From the NCBI RefSeq assembly GCF_024112395.2, contig NZ_CP078013.2, forward strand, positions 2,790,001 to 2,854,000: a stretch of DNA of 64,000 nt, in the 5' to 3' direction. Each line of letters opens with the position of its first letter. Position 1 is the stretch's first letter. The notes beneath the pieces were generated by a model that was not told the origin of the DNA, made no database searches, and saw only the letters and a program-made list of their open reading frames with translations. Shown piece by piece: positions 8,277 through 17,450 of the stretch. The stretch comes from Pseudomonas pergaminensis. GTDB lineage: Bacteria; Pseudomonadota; Gammaproteobacteria; Pseudomonadales; Pseudomonadaceae. The position numbers and the translations under genes are program-made.

Positions 8277-8738
8277 TTACCAGGTGGCGGTATTCGGCAA
8301 GTCCAGCGTGCCACGGTCCACAAAGCGCATGGTGCCGAACAGCCCGCCCGCCAGTTTGCCCCGCAGCACGTAAGGCAGGTTGTTCAGGCTCTGGGTCTGG
8401 CTCAGGCCCAAGGTCTGACGCAACACAGAAAATGCCGAAACACTCACCGGCACCATCAGCACGGTCTCGGAAAAACGGGGGATGGATCCGCTTTGATCAC
8501 TCACCCCAGAGGCCAACGGCCGGCCATTGACCTCCAGGTCCAGGGCCACGCCGTTGTAGTCGATCGCCGTTTCATTGGGGTTCTGCACCCGCAGCTTCAC
8601 GGCGAAGCGCACTTCCAGGTCCTGGCTTTGCAAGGGCTCGATGCCCACCACGTTGATGTTCACCGGGTCGCGGTTGGGAAACAGGGCGCAGGCGCTCAGG
8701 GTCAGCAGCAACAGCGATAGAACCATGAGCTTGCGCAT
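8277..8738 (-). CDS. LEA type 2 (WHy-domain) lipoprotein
   Basis: A 153-residue protein with a lipoprotein signal peptide, lipobox LSAC with Cys17. The mature part is one WHy/LEA14-like immunoglobulin fold: NVVGIEPLQSQDLEVRFAVK, LRVQNPNETAIDYNGVALDL, then NGRPLASGVSD and PRFSETVLMVPVSVSA. The family is linked to desiccation and stress tolerance and is common as an outer-membrane lipoprotein in pseudomonads. It starts 13 bases after the end of the permease gene on the same strand, so co-transcription is likely. Molecular function is unknown. Confidence 0.85.
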   Translation of the reverse strand: MRKLMVLSLLLLTLSACALFPNRDPVNINVVGIEPLQSQDLEVRFAVKLRVQNPNETAIDYNGVALDLEVNGRPLASGVSDQSGSIPRFSETVLMVPVSVSAFSVLRQTLGLSQTQSLNNLPYVLRGKLAGGLFGTMRFVDRGTLDLPNTATW

Positions 8739-8751
8739 GTAAACAGTGCTC

Positions 8752-10179
8752 CTATTGGGTGACGTCCGGGTCCTGCATCACTTTGAGGGTAGAGGACTCC
8801 GGATCAAATTCATCTTCTTCCAGTTCTATGAACTCTTCCGGCAGGAAAATGTTCAGCAGGATTGCACAGAACGCGCCCACGGTGATCGGCGATTCAAAGA
8901 TGTTATGCAGCGCCTTTGGCAGGTCGCGCAGTACTTCCGGCACGGCGGCAACGCCCAGGCCCATGCCGAGGGAGATCGCCACGATCAGCACATTGCGTCG
9001 GTGCAGCCCGGCTTCGGCGAGGATCTTGATCCCGGCCACGGCTACAGTGCCGAACATGATCAAGGTCGCGCCGCCCAGTACCGGCTTGGGCATCAGTTGC
9101 AGCACCGCGCCGATCATCGGGAACAGCCCCAGCAGCACCAGCAGCCCGGCGATAAAGTACGCCACGTAGCGGCTGGCCACGCCGGTCAACTGGATCACAC
9201 CGTTGTTCTGGGCGAAGGTCACCATCGGCAGGCTGTTGAAAGTCGCGGCCATTGCCGAGTTGAGGCCGTCGGCCAGCAGGCCGGACTTGATGCGCTTGAT
9301 ATACAGCGGGCCCTTGACCGGCTGCTGGGAAATCATCGAGTTGGCCGTCAGGTCACCTGCCGCTTCCAGGGGCGAAATCAGGAAGATCACCGCCACCGGG
9401 ATAAACGCCACCCAATCGAACGAGAAACCGTACTTGAACGGCACCGGTACGCTGATCAAGGGCACTTGGGGCAACGCCGCCATGTCGACACGGCCCATCA
9501 GCCAGGCCACCACGAAGCCCAGGGTCAGGCCGATCACAATCGAGCCCAGGCGCAGGAACGGGTTGTTGAAGCGGTTAAGTACCACGATGGTCAGCAGCAC
9601 CAGCGCAGCCAGGCCCATATTACCGGCGGCGCCAAGGTCGCTGGCACCAAAGCCGCCGGCCATGTCGGTGACGGCCACCTTGATCAATGACAAGCCCATC
9701 AACGTGATGATGGTGCCGGTGACCACCGGGGTGATCAGCTTGCGCAGCTTGCCGATGAACTGACTGAGCACCACTTCGATAAACGCCGCGAAAAAGCAGA
9801 TGCCAAAGATCGTCGAGAGGATCTCATCGGTGCCGCCGCCCCGGGCCTTGACCATGAACCCCGCGCTGAGAATCACGCTGATAAAGGAAAAACTGGTGCC
9901 CTGCAGGCACAACAGCCCCGAACCGATCGGGCCGAATGTGCGCGCCTGCACAAAGGTGCCGAGCCCCGACACAAACAGCGCCATGCTCACCAGGTACGGC
10001 ACTTCGCTTTCCAGGCCCAGCACACCGCCGACAATCAACGTGGGGGTGATGATGCCGACGAAACTCGCCAACACGTGCTGCAACGCGGCAAAAACCGCCG
10101 CGGTGAAGTGCGGGCGATCTTCCAGGCCGTAGATCAGGTCGGATTTATAGCGCGGGCGGGGGGCTTGAGCGTCAGACAA
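8752..10179 (-). CDS. NCS2-family nucleobase:cation symporter (xanthine/uracil permease)
   Basis: A 475-residue polytopic inner-membrane protein. NCS2 hallmarks are YGLEDRPHFTAAVFAALQHV at the N-terminus, the conserved Gln-His-Val of TM1, the TM8 acidic motif ISPLEAAGDLTANS, and the NAT signature QNNGVIQLTGVASR. Length and motifs resemble E. coli XanP/XanQ, so xanthine or a related purine is the likely substrate, driven by protons. The best start appears to be a TTG at 10179; no in-frame ATG lies nearby. The C-terminus is unusually acidic (EEFIELEEDEFDPESS). Confidence 0.88.
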   Translation of the reverse strand: MSDAQAPRPRYKSDLIYGLEDRPHFTAAVFAALQHVLASFVGIITPTLIVGGVLGLESEVPYLVSMALFVSGLGTFVQARTFGPIGSGLLCLQGTSFSFISVILSAGFMVKARGGGTDEILSTIFGICFFAAFIEVVLSQFIGKLRKLITPVVTGTIITLMGLSLIKVAVTDMAGGFGASDLGAAGNMGLAALVLLTIVVLNRFNNPFLRLGSIVIGLTLGFVVAWLMGRVDMAALPQVPLISVPVPFKYGFSFDWVAFIPVAVIFLISPLEAAGDLTANSMISQQPVKGPLYIKRIKSGLLADGLNSAMAATFNSLPMVTFAQNNGVIQLTGVASRYVAYFIAGLLVLLGLFPMIGAVLQLMPKPVLGGATLIMFGTVAVAGIKILAEAGLHRRNVLIVAISLGMGLGVAAVPEVLRDLPKALHNIFESPITVGAFCAILLNIFLPEEFIELEEDEFDPESSTLKVMQDPDVTQ

Positions 10180-10415
10180 AATACGGGCTCGGGTCAGAAA
10201 ATGGAGGCGCAGGATGCCAGAAACGGCCGATCGTCAGAAGTGTAAAAAAATATTTATGAATGCCCTGTGGGAAGCCTTTGACCCTGCCGATACCGAGGAT
10301 AGGCCCACAAATCAATGACAACAGTGGTGGCCAAGGTCCGAGCAGCGCGTTGACGCTGACAGATCGTTTCGCAGCAGGGACGCTCGCAAACACTATTTCT
10401 GAGAGCATCCCCCTT

Positions 10416-12041
10416 ATGTCCCTCCGCCAATTAAATATTGCTCCTCGAGCGTTTCTCGGTTTTGCGTTCATTGCGTTATTAGTGGTTGTACTGGGGGTGT
10501 TTGCAGTCAATCGCATGACGCAGATCCGCCAGTCTTCGGTGGAGATGAGCCTGACCCAACTGCCCAGCGTGACGTCACTGGCCGTTATCACAGAAAACGT
10601 GCTGCGCCTGCGCATCTTGTCTTTCCGGGTGCTTGTCAACCGCGAACCCGCCAGCCTGCAGGAAGCCGAAACCCGCATGGGCGTGCTCGCCGACAAGGTC
10701 AAGAGCGCCCAGGCCAGCTACGCGGCGCTGCCTGCGGGCCCAGAGGAAGCGGCGTTGTACAAGACGTTCGTGACCACCCTGGATAACTACTTCAAGGCCC
10801 AGGCCGACATGCTGGCGCTGTCCAAACAGGGCAAGGTCGATGAAATGCGTGCCCTGATCAACAGCCGCATCAAGGACGGTACCGACCAGATGGGTGAGCA
10901 GTTGAACAAACTGATCGCCATCAACGCGGCCGACGCCAAGCAAGCCGACAATGAAGCCGGGCAAAGCTACCAGGGCGCTATCACCGGTGTGATCGGCGTG
11001 TCGGTCGCCGCCGCATTGCTCACCGTATTGCTGGCCTGGCTGCTCACCCGCAGTATCGTCACGCCGCTGCGCAAGGCCGTGGAAGTCGCTGAAACCATTG
11101 CCGGTGGCAACCTCAGCAAACTGATCGAAGACGATGGCAAGGACGAACCTGCGCGTTTGCTCAGCGCCTTGTCGACCATGCAGGCTAATCTGCGCCAGAC
11201 CATCCAGCACATTGCCGGCTCGGCGACGCAGCTTGCCTCAGCAGCGGAAGAGTTGAGCGCGGTGACCGAAGAAGCCTCCAAAGGCTTGCAACAACAGAAC
11301 AATGAAATCGACCAGGCGGCGACGGCGGTCAATGAAATGACGGCGGCGGTGGAAGAGGTGGCGCGTAACGCGGTGTCGACCTCCGAAGCGTCCGGGCAGT
11401 CCAACCAAGCCGCGCGCGAAGGCCGCGACCGCGTGATGGAAACCGTCGGTGCGATCCAGACCATGACCCAGGACGTGCAAAACACCGCCGCAATGATCGA
11501 AGGCCTGGCCACGCAGGGGCGCGACATTGGCAAGGTACTGGACGTGATCCGCGCGATTGCCGAACAAACCAACCTGCTGGCGCTCAACGCCGCCATCGAA
11601 GCCGCGCGTGCCGGTGAAGCCGGCCGTGGCTTTGCGGTGGTGGCCGACGAAGTGCGAGCGCTGGCCCATCGCACCGCGCAGTCGACTCAGGAAATCGAGA
11701 AAATGGTCGCCGGCATCCAGAACGGCACCGGTGAAGCTGTGCAATCGATGCAGCAGAGCAACCAACGCACCCAGACCACCCTGGAAATGGCCCGCGCCGC
11801 CGGCGTGGCGCTGGAGCAGATCACGCAGTCCATCGGCCTGATCAATGAACGCAACCTGGTGATTGCCAGCGCTTCGGAAGAACAGGCCCAGGTGTCCCGC
11901 GAAGTGGACCGCAACCTGGTCAACATCCGCGACCTGGCGACCCAGTCGGCGGCGGGTGCCAACCAGACCAGCGCAGCCAGCCATGAACTGTCGCGCCTGG
12001 CGGTGGACTTGAATGGGATGGTGGCGCGTTTCGTTATCTGA
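10416..12041 (+). CDS. Methyl-accepting chemotaxis protein with 4HB sensor domain
   Basis: A 541-residue receptor from the ATG at 10416. TM1 is at about residues 10-31 and TM2 at about 190-211. A periplasmic four-helix-bundle domain of about 155 residues lies between them. A HAMP domain ([20 protein letters not shown]) is followed by a long cytoplasmic signalling hairpin with the tip [20 protein letters not shown] and [14 protein letters not shown]. There is no CheR-binding pentapeptide at the C-terminus. It stands alone, facing away from the purine permease with 236 bases between them. The ligand is unknown; proximity to a purine transporter is only a weak hint. Confidence 0.93.
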   Translation: MSLRQLNIAPRAFLGFAFIALLVVVLGVFAVNRMTQIRQSSVEMSLTQLPSVTSLAVITENVLRLRILSFRVLVNREPASLQEAETRMGVLADKVKSAQASYAALPAGPEEAALYKTFVTTLDNYFKAQADMLALSKQGKVDEMRALINSRIKDGTDQMGEQLNKLIAINAADAKQADNEAGQSYQGAITGVIGVSVAAALLTVLLAWLLTRSIVTPLRKAVEVAETIAGGNLSKLIEDDGKDEPARLLSALSTMQANLRQTIQHIAGSATQLASAAEELSAVTEEASKGLQQQNNEIDQAATAVNEMTAAVEEVARNAVSTSEASGQSNQAAREGRDRVMETVGAIQTMTQDVQNTAAMIEGLATQGRDIGKVLDVIRAIAEQTNLLALNAAIEAARAGEAGRGFAVVADEVRALAHRTAQSTQEIEKMVAGIQNGTGEAVQSMQQSNQRTQTTLEMARAAGVALEQITQSIGLINERNLVIASASEEQAQVSREVDRNLVNIRDLATQSAAGANQTSAASHELSRLAVDLNGMVARFVI

Positions 12042-12058
12042 CCTGAAATGAGGTCAAC

Positions 12059-12150
12059 ATGTGGGAGCGGGCTTGCTCGCGAATGCGGTGTGTCAGTCGA
12101 TAGACTTCTTGACTGATCCACTGCATTCGCGAGCAAGCCCGCTCCCACAT
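12059..12150. repeat. REPIN (GGGAGCGGGCTTGCTCGCGA type)
   Basis: Two inverted copies of GTGGGAGCGGGCTTGCTCGC, the second ending GCTCCCACAT, flank a spacer of about 35 bases. It fills the gap between the convergent chemoreceptor and kguD and probably contributes to transcript ends. The same type recurs at 43623-43709 and 48174-48260. Confidence 0.9.
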
Positions 12151-12171
12151 TGGTTTATGGTGTGTCAGGAA

Positions 12172-13149
12172 TCAGCGGTTCCAGGCGTCGGCGTTGACCA
12201 GGTTCTTCGGTCGTTCACCGGCCAATGCCTGCAACAGATTGTCCACCGCACACTGGGCCATCGCTTCCCGCGTCTCATGGGTCGCCGAGCCGATATGCGG
12301 CGTGGCCACCACGTTGTTCAGGCGCAACAACGGTGAGTGGTGATCCAACGGCTCCTTCTCGAACACATCCAACCCCGCCGCCCGGATGGTGCGCTGTTGC
12401 AGCGCCTCCACCAGCGCAGCTTCGTCCACCACCTTGCCCCGCGAAATATTGATGAAGATCGTTTCCGGGCCCATCCGTGCGAATTGTTCAGCGCCGATCA
12501 GCTTCTCGGTTTCGGCGGTGAGTGGCAGGGTCAGGCAGACAAAATCGGCTTGTTGCAGCAAGTCATTCAAGCTGCGGTACTGCGCGCCGAAACGGGCCTC
12601 CACCGCCGGCTTGGGCGAATGGCTGTGGTAGATCACCGGCATGCCAAAACCAAAGTGCCCGCGCTGGGCCAGGGCTTCACCGATACGGCCCATGCCGATA
12701 ATGCCGAGGGTCTTGCCATGCACATCGCTGCCGAAATGCGCCGGGCCAATGTTCTTGTTCCATTGACCAGCGCGCACCATGTCGGCCAGCTCGACCACGC
12801 GGCGGGCGGTGGCCAGGATTAAGGCAAAGCCCGTGTCGGCGGTGGTTTCGGTGAGCACGTCGGGGGTGTTGCTGAGCAGGATACCGCGCCCAGTCAGGTA
12901 GTCGATGTCGTAGTTGTCGACCCCCACGGACACGCTGGCCACGGCCTCCAGTTTGGGCGCAAGTTCCAGCAATTTGGCATCCAGGCGCAGGCTGGCACCT
13001 AGCAGACCCTGGGCCGTGGGCAGGGCGTCGCGCAGCTTGGCCAGGCCGGTGTCGTCCAGGGCTTCGATCAGCGTGACCTCGGCCTGTTCATGCAGGCGGG
13101 CCATCAGCGGCGCGGAGAGTTTCTTGTACAACACGACAGACTTTTTCAT
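12172..13149 (-). CDS. kguD: 2-keto-6-phosphogluconate reductase (D-2-hydroxyacid dehydrogenase)
   Basis: A 325-residue NAD(P)-dependent D-isomer-specific 2-hydroxyacid dehydrogenase. The Rossmann motif is GIIGMGRIG. The catalytic Arg, Glu and His lie in NISRGKVVDE, GLDVFEKEPL and VATPHIGSAT. In the kgu pathway it reduces 2-keto-6-phosphogluconate to 6-phosphogluconate, feeding the Entner-Doudoroff route. Its ATG overlaps the kguT stop by 4 bases. By sequence alone it could be a GhrB-type glyoxylate/ketogluconate reductase; the operon decides the call. Confidence 0.88.
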   Translation of the reverse strand: MKKSVVLYKKLSAPLMARLHEQAEVTLIEALDDTGLAKLRDALPTAQGLLGASLRLDAKLLELAPKLEAVASVSVGVDNYDIDYLTGRGILLSNTPDVLTETTADTGFALILATARRVVELADMVRAGQWNKNIGPAHFGSDVHGKTLGIIGMGRIGEALAQRGHFGFGMPVIYHSHSPKPAVEARFGAQYRSLNDLLQQADFVCLTLPLTAETEKLIGAEQFARMGPETIFINISRGKVVDEAALVEALQQRTIRAAGLDVFEKEPLDHHSPLLRLNNVVATPHIGSATHETREAMAQCAVDNLLQALAGERPKNLVNADAWNR

Positions 13150-14438
13150 GCGGCTTTTACCTTCAATTCTAGATTGGGCGCCGGCGTGCGGTCACTGGCG
13201 CCGGGCTTGAGGAAAATCGTCAGTACCACCGACAGCAGCAACGCGCCGCTCATCAGCAGGTACGAAGCGCCGGGCGAACCGGTGCTGCTATTGAGATAGC
13301 CCACCAGGTACGAGCCGCCGAATGAACCCAGAGCTCCCATGCTGTTGATCAGCGCCATGGCGCCCCCGGCGACATTGGCCGGCAGGATCTCCGGGACAAT
13401 CGCGAAAAACGGGCCGTAGGGCGCGTACATGCAGGCCCCGGCAATCACCAGCAAGGTGTAGGACCACCAGAAGTGTTCGGCGCCGAGCACGTAGGACGCG
13501 TAGAAAGCAATCGAGGCAATCAGCAGCGGCGGCCATACGAAACGCTTGCGCTTTTGCAGCTTGTCCGAGCCCCACGACACCACCAGCATGCCAATCACCG
13601 CTGCCAGGTAAGGCAGCGCCGACAACCAGCCGGCCTCGACCATGTCCATCTGCAAGCCTTGCTTGAGGATCGACGGCAGCCACAGCACAAAGCCGTACAC
13701 GCCAATGCTCCAGCAGAAAAATTGCAGGGCCAGGATGATCACTTTGGGCGAACGGAACGCCTCGGCGTAGTTCTTCACCGCCTTGATCCCGACTTGCTCG
13801 GCGGCCAGCGCGGTTTCCAGGTCCTGTTTCTCAGAGTCGCTCAGCCACTTGGCATCCTTTGGACGCTCATCGGCCAGCTTCCACCAGATAAACGCCCACA
13901 GCACCGCCGGCAAGCCTTCGATGATAAACATCCAGCGCCAGCTGAAATGCTGCACCAGATAGCCCGACACCACCGACATCCACAGCATGGTCACCGGGTT
14001 GCCGAGGATCAGGAAGGTATTGGCGCGCGAGCGTTCGGCACGCGTGAACCAGTGGCACAGGTACACCAGCATCGCCGGCATCACCGCCGCTTCGACCACG
14101 CCGAGCATGAAGCGAATCACGATCAGCATGTAGGCGTTGGACACCACGCCGGTGAGGGTGGCGAGGCCGCCCCACAGGATCAGGCTGACGAAGATCAGCT
14201 TCTTGACACTGCGTTTCTGCGCGTAGATCGCCCCCGGCACCTGAAAGAAAAAGTAACCAAGGAAAAACAGCGCCCCCAGCAATGACGACATGCCGGGGGT
14301 GATCATCAGGTCTTCGGCCATCCCGGAGGCAGCGGCGAAGCCGTAGTTGGCGCGGTCCAGATACGCCAGGCTGTAGGTGATAAAAACGATGGGCATGATG
14401 TACCACCAACGGCGGGTGGCGAGTTTCACGGTGTCCAT
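13146..14438 (-). CDS. kguT: 2-ketogluconate transporter (MFS, anion:cation symporter family)
   Basis: A 430-residue inner-membrane transporter with 12 predicted segments. The N-terminal YSLAYLDRANYGFAAASGMA is typical of the ACS/phthalate permease-like branch of the MFS. The ATG has AGGAG upstream. It lies between kguK (45-base gap) and kguD (4-base overlap), which identifies 2-ketogluconate as the likely substrate. Confidence 0.9.
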   Translation of the reverse strand: MDTVKLATRRWWYIMPIVFITYSLAYLDRANYGFAAASGMAEDLMITPGMSSLLGALFFLGYFFFQVPGAIYAQKRSVKKLIFVSLILWGGLATLTGVVSNAYMLIVIRFMLGVVEAAVMPAMLVYLCHWFTRAERSRANTFLILGNPVTMLWMSVVSGYLVQHFSWRWMFIIEGLPAVLWAFIWWKLADERPKDAKWLSDSEKQDLETALAAEQVGIKAVKNYAEAFRSPKVIILALQFFCWSIGVYGFVLWLPSILKQGLQMDMVEAGWLSALPYLAAVIGMLVVSWGSDKLQKRKRFVWPPLLIASIAFYASYVLGAEHFWWSYTLLVIAGACMYAPYGPFFAIVPEILPANVAGGAMALINSMGALGSFGGSYLVGYLNSSTGSPGASYLLMSGALLLSVVLTIFLKPGASDRTPAPNLELKVKAA

Positions 14439-14483
14439 GGGGTTGCTCCTGAGCTTGTTGTAGTTGTGGCAACAGGTAATGGG

Positions 14484-15425
14484 TTAGGCAACGGATCGAC
14501 TGGGTAACTCTGAACGGGTGGGCAGGCCTTCCATGTCGCCACGGCTCTGCACGGCGCGGCTGCCGATCCAGTTGCCGCGCTGTACCGCCTCGCGGAAGCT
14601 GAGGTTCTCCAGCAGGGCGCTGATCATGCCCACGGCAAAACCGTCACCGGCGCCGACCGTGTCCACCACGTTGTCCACGCGCACCGCGGCGACAAAGCCT
14701 TGGTCCATGTGGGTGCGGTAGTAAGCGCCGTCGGGGCCAAGCTTGATCGCCACGGCTTCGGCGCCCTGGTCGAGGTAAAACGCGGCGATGTCGGCCGGGT
14801 CATCGAAGCCGGTGAGCAAGCGACCTTCGCCCAGGCCCGGCAGGACCCAATCGGCCAGGCCGGCGAGGGCGTTGATTTCGCGGATCATCGTCTGTGGGTT
14901 GGACCACAGCGAGGGGCGCAGGTTGGGGTCGAACGACACGCTGCGCCCGGCCTTGCGCATCTGCGTCATCAGCTCGACGGACAACTCGCGCGTCGCCTCG
15001 GACAATGCGGGCGGAATGCCGGTGGCATGCAGATGGCGAGCTTGCAGCAGGGCAGGGCTGATGGCGGCGATAGACAACTGACTGGCCGCCGAACCCTTGC
15101 GGAAGTACTCCACCTGGGGATCATCGCCCGCTTCTTCACGAGACTTGAATTGAAAACCGGTGGGGTGTGCCGGATCGACCGCCACATGTCGGCAATCCAG
15201 GCCCTCCTGGGTCAAGGTGTCGACCACAAAGCGCCCGAGCGAATCATTGCCCACTCGGCTCAGCCAGGCGACGTTGAAACCCAGGCGCGACAGGCCGATG
15301 GCGACATTGCTGTCGGCACCCGCAATCCGTTTATGGAACTGAGCCACCTGGGCCAAGTCGCCGGTCTGTTCGGCGACAAACATCGCCATGGTTTCACCAA
15401 ACGAGAGGATATCGATCTCAGACAT
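14484..15425 (-). CDS. kguK: 2-ketogluconate kinase (PfkB family)
   Basis: A 313-residue sugar kinase counted from the ATG at 15425 (MSEIDILSFGETMAMFVAEQ), which overlaps the end of kguE by 8 bases. PfkB signatures are AGADSNVAIGLSRLG at the N-terminus and the C-terminal VDTVGAGDGFAVGMIS with catalytic Asp and anion hole. It phosphorylates 2-ketogluconate at C6. Upstream in-frame codons lie inside kguE and are unlikely starts. Confidence 0.9.
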   Translation of the reverse strand: MSEIDILSFGETMAMFVAEQTGDLAQVAQFHKRIAGADSNVAIGLSRLGFNVAWLSRVGNDSLGRFVVDTLTQEGLDCRHVAVDPAHPTGFQFKSREEAGDDPQVEYFRKGSAASQLSIAAISPALLQARHLHATGIPPALSEATRELSVELMTQMRKAGRSVSFDPNLRPSLWSNPQTMIREINALAGLADWVLPGLGEGRLLTGFDDPADIAAFYLDQGAEAVAIKLGPDGAYYRTHMDQGFVAAVRVDNVVDTVGAGDGFAVGMISALLENLSFREAVQRGNWIGSRAVQSRGDMEGLPTRSELPSRSVA

Positions 15426-16200
15426 GCGCATGCTCCGCACGAGGTTGGCCCAGCAGGGCGAGGGTGGCGACCTGCTGCGCGGTGACCGCGACCAGGTCAT
15501 CGCCTTGCAGCGGGAATTCCACGGCCCGGCTAATACCTGGAGTCATGTGCTTGAGCAGTTGTTCCCACAGATGCAGGTCGGTGGCGCCAGGCGGCAGGGC
15601 GACCAGCTTGCCGTCGGCACGCCGCGCGACCGCCTTGCAGTGCAGGTAATCCACATGCCGGCCCAGCAGGCGTGCGGCGGTTAGAGCGGATTGGTCTTGC
15701 CATTGCCAGTTGCCGATGTCGAAGGTCATCTTCACCGGCAGGCCCAGGCGTTCCACTTCGGTGAAGAAGCGCTGCATGGGTTCGATACGGCCGCCGTGCA
15801 GGGTCTGGTCGTTTTCCACCAGCAAGCGGACCGGGTGGCGGTTGAGCAGGGCATGCAGGCTTTCCAGGTCGTTGGTATCGGTGAAGTAACCGAGGGACAC
15901 CTTGAGCCAGCGTGCGCCAAACGCCTGCGCCCGATCCAGGGTGGCCGCGAGTTCGGTATTCGCTTGGGCGCGGCCGGCGACCCACAGTTCCAGGGGCGAT
16001 GAGAACACCGACTCCAGGCCATGCTCGACAGCAGCCTGGGCCAGTTCGTGGGGTTGCTCGGTGGTCAGCAATTCTTCACGCCATTCGATACGTTGGGCGC
16101 CGGCGGCCGTCAGCAGCGCGACAAAACTCAACTGGCCCTGTTGGCGGACAAGGTCGGCGCCGTAACTGGAAAGGCTGATGGAGACGGGGTACTTATGCAT
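15418..16200 (-). CDS. kguE: KguE, TIM-barrel sugar phosphate isomerase/epimerase-like protein
   Basis: A 260-residue AP-endonuclease-2-like TIM barrel. Metal-site motifs include QRIEWREELL, LLVENDQT, FDIGNWQWQ and YLHCKA. It is the first gene of kguEKTD. Its precise reaction in 2-ketogluconate use is not established, although the family catalyses sugar or sugar-phosphate isomerisation and epimerisation. A PtxS operator lies 14 bases before its ATG. Confidence 0.88.
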   Translation of the reverse strand: MHKYPVSISLSSYGADLVRQQGQLSFVALLTAAGAQRIEWREELLTTEQPHELAQAAVEHGLESVFSSPLELWVAGRAQANTELAATLDRAQAFGARWLKVSLGYFTDTNDLESLHALLNRHPVRLLVENDQTLHGGRIEPMQRFFTEVERLGLPVKMTFDIGNWQWQDQSALTAARLLGRHVDYLHCKAVARRADGKLVALPPGATDLHLWEQLLKHMTPGISRAVEFPLQGDDLVAVTAQQVATLALLGQPRAEHAHV

Positions 16201-16213
16201 TGTCGTTTACCTC

Positions 16214-16227
16214 TGAAACCGGTTTCA
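16214..16227. promoter_or_regulatory. PtxS operator upstream of kguE
   Basis: The perfect 14-base palindrome TGAAACCGGTTTCA is the known PtxS binding core. It lies 14 bases before the kguE start. An identical copy precedes ptxS at 17375-17388. 2-ketogluconate releases PtxS in characterised pseudomonads. Confidence 0.92.
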
Positions 16228-16249
16228 TTTTTATACGTAAACCAAAACC

Positions 16250-16333
16250 TGTAGGAGCCGGCTTGCCGGCGATGGCGTCCTTGAAATGGACGCTTGCCTC
16301 AAGGGCCTCATCGCCGGCAAGCCGGTTTCTACA
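16250..16333. repeat. REPIN (GGAGCCGGCTTGCCGGCGA type) touching the ptxS stop codon
   Basis: Inverted REP copies (TGTAGGAGCCGGCTTGCCGG and the complement ending GGTTTCTACA) flank a 36-base spacer. The right end overlaps the last codon and stop of ptxS, and the left end is 23 bases from the PtxS box of kguE. It probably separates the ptxS and kguEKTD transcripts. Confidence 0.9.
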
Positions 16334-17348
16334 AGGGGTTTGTGGAGCCTCGGATGATCAGTTGTGGCAGGAAGTCCAGGGTGCGGGTCGGCTCGGTATC
16401 GCCGCGCAGGCGCTTGAGCAGGCAGTCGAATGCGCTGGCGCCGATGGCTTCGGTGGGCTGGGCGAGGGCGGTGATGCCCGTGCCTACCAGCGGATACCAC
16501 TCCAGGTCATCTAGGGCGATCAGGCCGATGTCATCAAACAGGTTGCAGCCCAGGTTTTTCAGTGCGCGGGTGCAGGCCAATGCCGCGACACCGTTGGCGC
16601 AGAACAGCGCCTTGGGGCCAGGTTTTGCGAGAAAGGCTTTCAGGTGTTTTTGCAGCGTTTCATCCAACTCCAACACAGCGCCGGCCAATGCCGGGCGGCT
16701 AGCGATTTCAGTCTTGAAACTGCTCAGGCGCTCCAAGCGCGAACTGGTGCCATCGGTGGCTTCGCTCACCATCAGCACATCGCGATAACCCTGTTGCTCC
16801 AGGTGCTCCACCGCCATACGCACCGCCGCCGGGTTGTCCAGGCCGACCAGGTCGCTGTGCAACGGCTCGACCTTGCGGTCCACCAGCACCAGGGGCATTT
16901 CCCGCTGCAGTTCCAGCAGTTGGTCGAGGTGATGGCCGAGGGTGTTCACGATCAACCCTTCGATGTTGTACGAACGCAACGCTGCCAAGTGCTGGCGTTC
17001 TTGCTCGTCGTCACGGTCGGTGTTGCATACCACCAGGCTGTAGCCGTGTTGACGGCAAGCGGTTTCGACACCGTGCATCACGGCAATGGAATAGGGGTTG
17101 CGGATATCGGCCACCAGCATGCCGATCAGGCGCGTGCGCCCACGTTTCAGGCCACGGGCCATCTGGTTGGGGCGGTAGCCGAGGTGCTCGATGGCTTGCT
17201 CGATACGCAGGGCGATGGCATCGGAGAGCAGGGCACGGTCGTCGCCGATAAAGCGCGAGACGCTGGCTTTGGAGACGCCGGCGTGTTGAGCCACGTCGAG
17301 CATGGTCACGCGGCTGCGCTGGGCGGCGGAAAAAGTGTTCACGGTCAT
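16329..17348 (-). CDS. ptxS: PtxS, LacI-family repressor of 2-ketogluconate genes
   Basis: A 339-residue LacI-type repressor. The HTH is VTMLDVAQHAGVSKASVSRF and the hinge helix is RPNQMARGLKRG. A periplasmic-binding-protein-like effector domain follows (LIGMLVADIRNPYSIAVMHG, GLIVNTLGHHLDQLL). It lies directly upstream of kguE on the same strand. Two identical palindromes, one before each transcription unit, indicate repression of kguEKTD and autoregulation. Confidence 0.93.
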   Translation of the reverse strand: MTVNTFSAAQRSRVTMLDVAQHAGVSKASVSRFIGDDRALLSDAIALRIEQAIEHLGYRPNQMARGLKRGRTRLIGMLVADIRNPYSIAVMHGVETACRQHGYSLVVCNTDRDDEQERQHLAALRSYNIEGLIVNTLGHHLDQLLELQREMPLVLVDRKVEPLHSDLVGLDNPAAVRMAVEHLEQQGYRDVLMVSEATDGTSSRLERLSSFKTEIASRPALAGAVLELDETLQKHLKAFLAKPGPKALFCANGVAALACTRALKNLGCNLFDDIGLIALDDLEWYPLVGTGITALAQPTEAIGASAFDCLLKRLRGDTEPTRTLDFLPQLIIRGSTNPL

Positions 17349-17374
17349 CGACCTTCTGTTTTTATTGGAATGAC

Positions 17375-17388
17375 TGAAACCGGTTTCA
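17375..17388. promoter_or_regulatory. PtxS operator upstream of ptxS
   Basis: TGAAACCGGTTTCA, identical to the kguE site, lies 26 bases upstream of the ptxS ATG, fitting negative autoregulation. Confidence 0.9.
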
Positions 17389-17450
17389 GGAAACCATCAA
17401 ATGAGGAAAGTCGTCAAGCTGTTGTCGGACAAAGTCGGATGGCCGGTGCG

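Noticed and set aside
10285..10291. GCCGATA upstream of the chemoreceptor, resembling a FliA -10 box
   Set aside because: No TAAAG/TCAAG-like -35 element is found at the required 15-base spacing.
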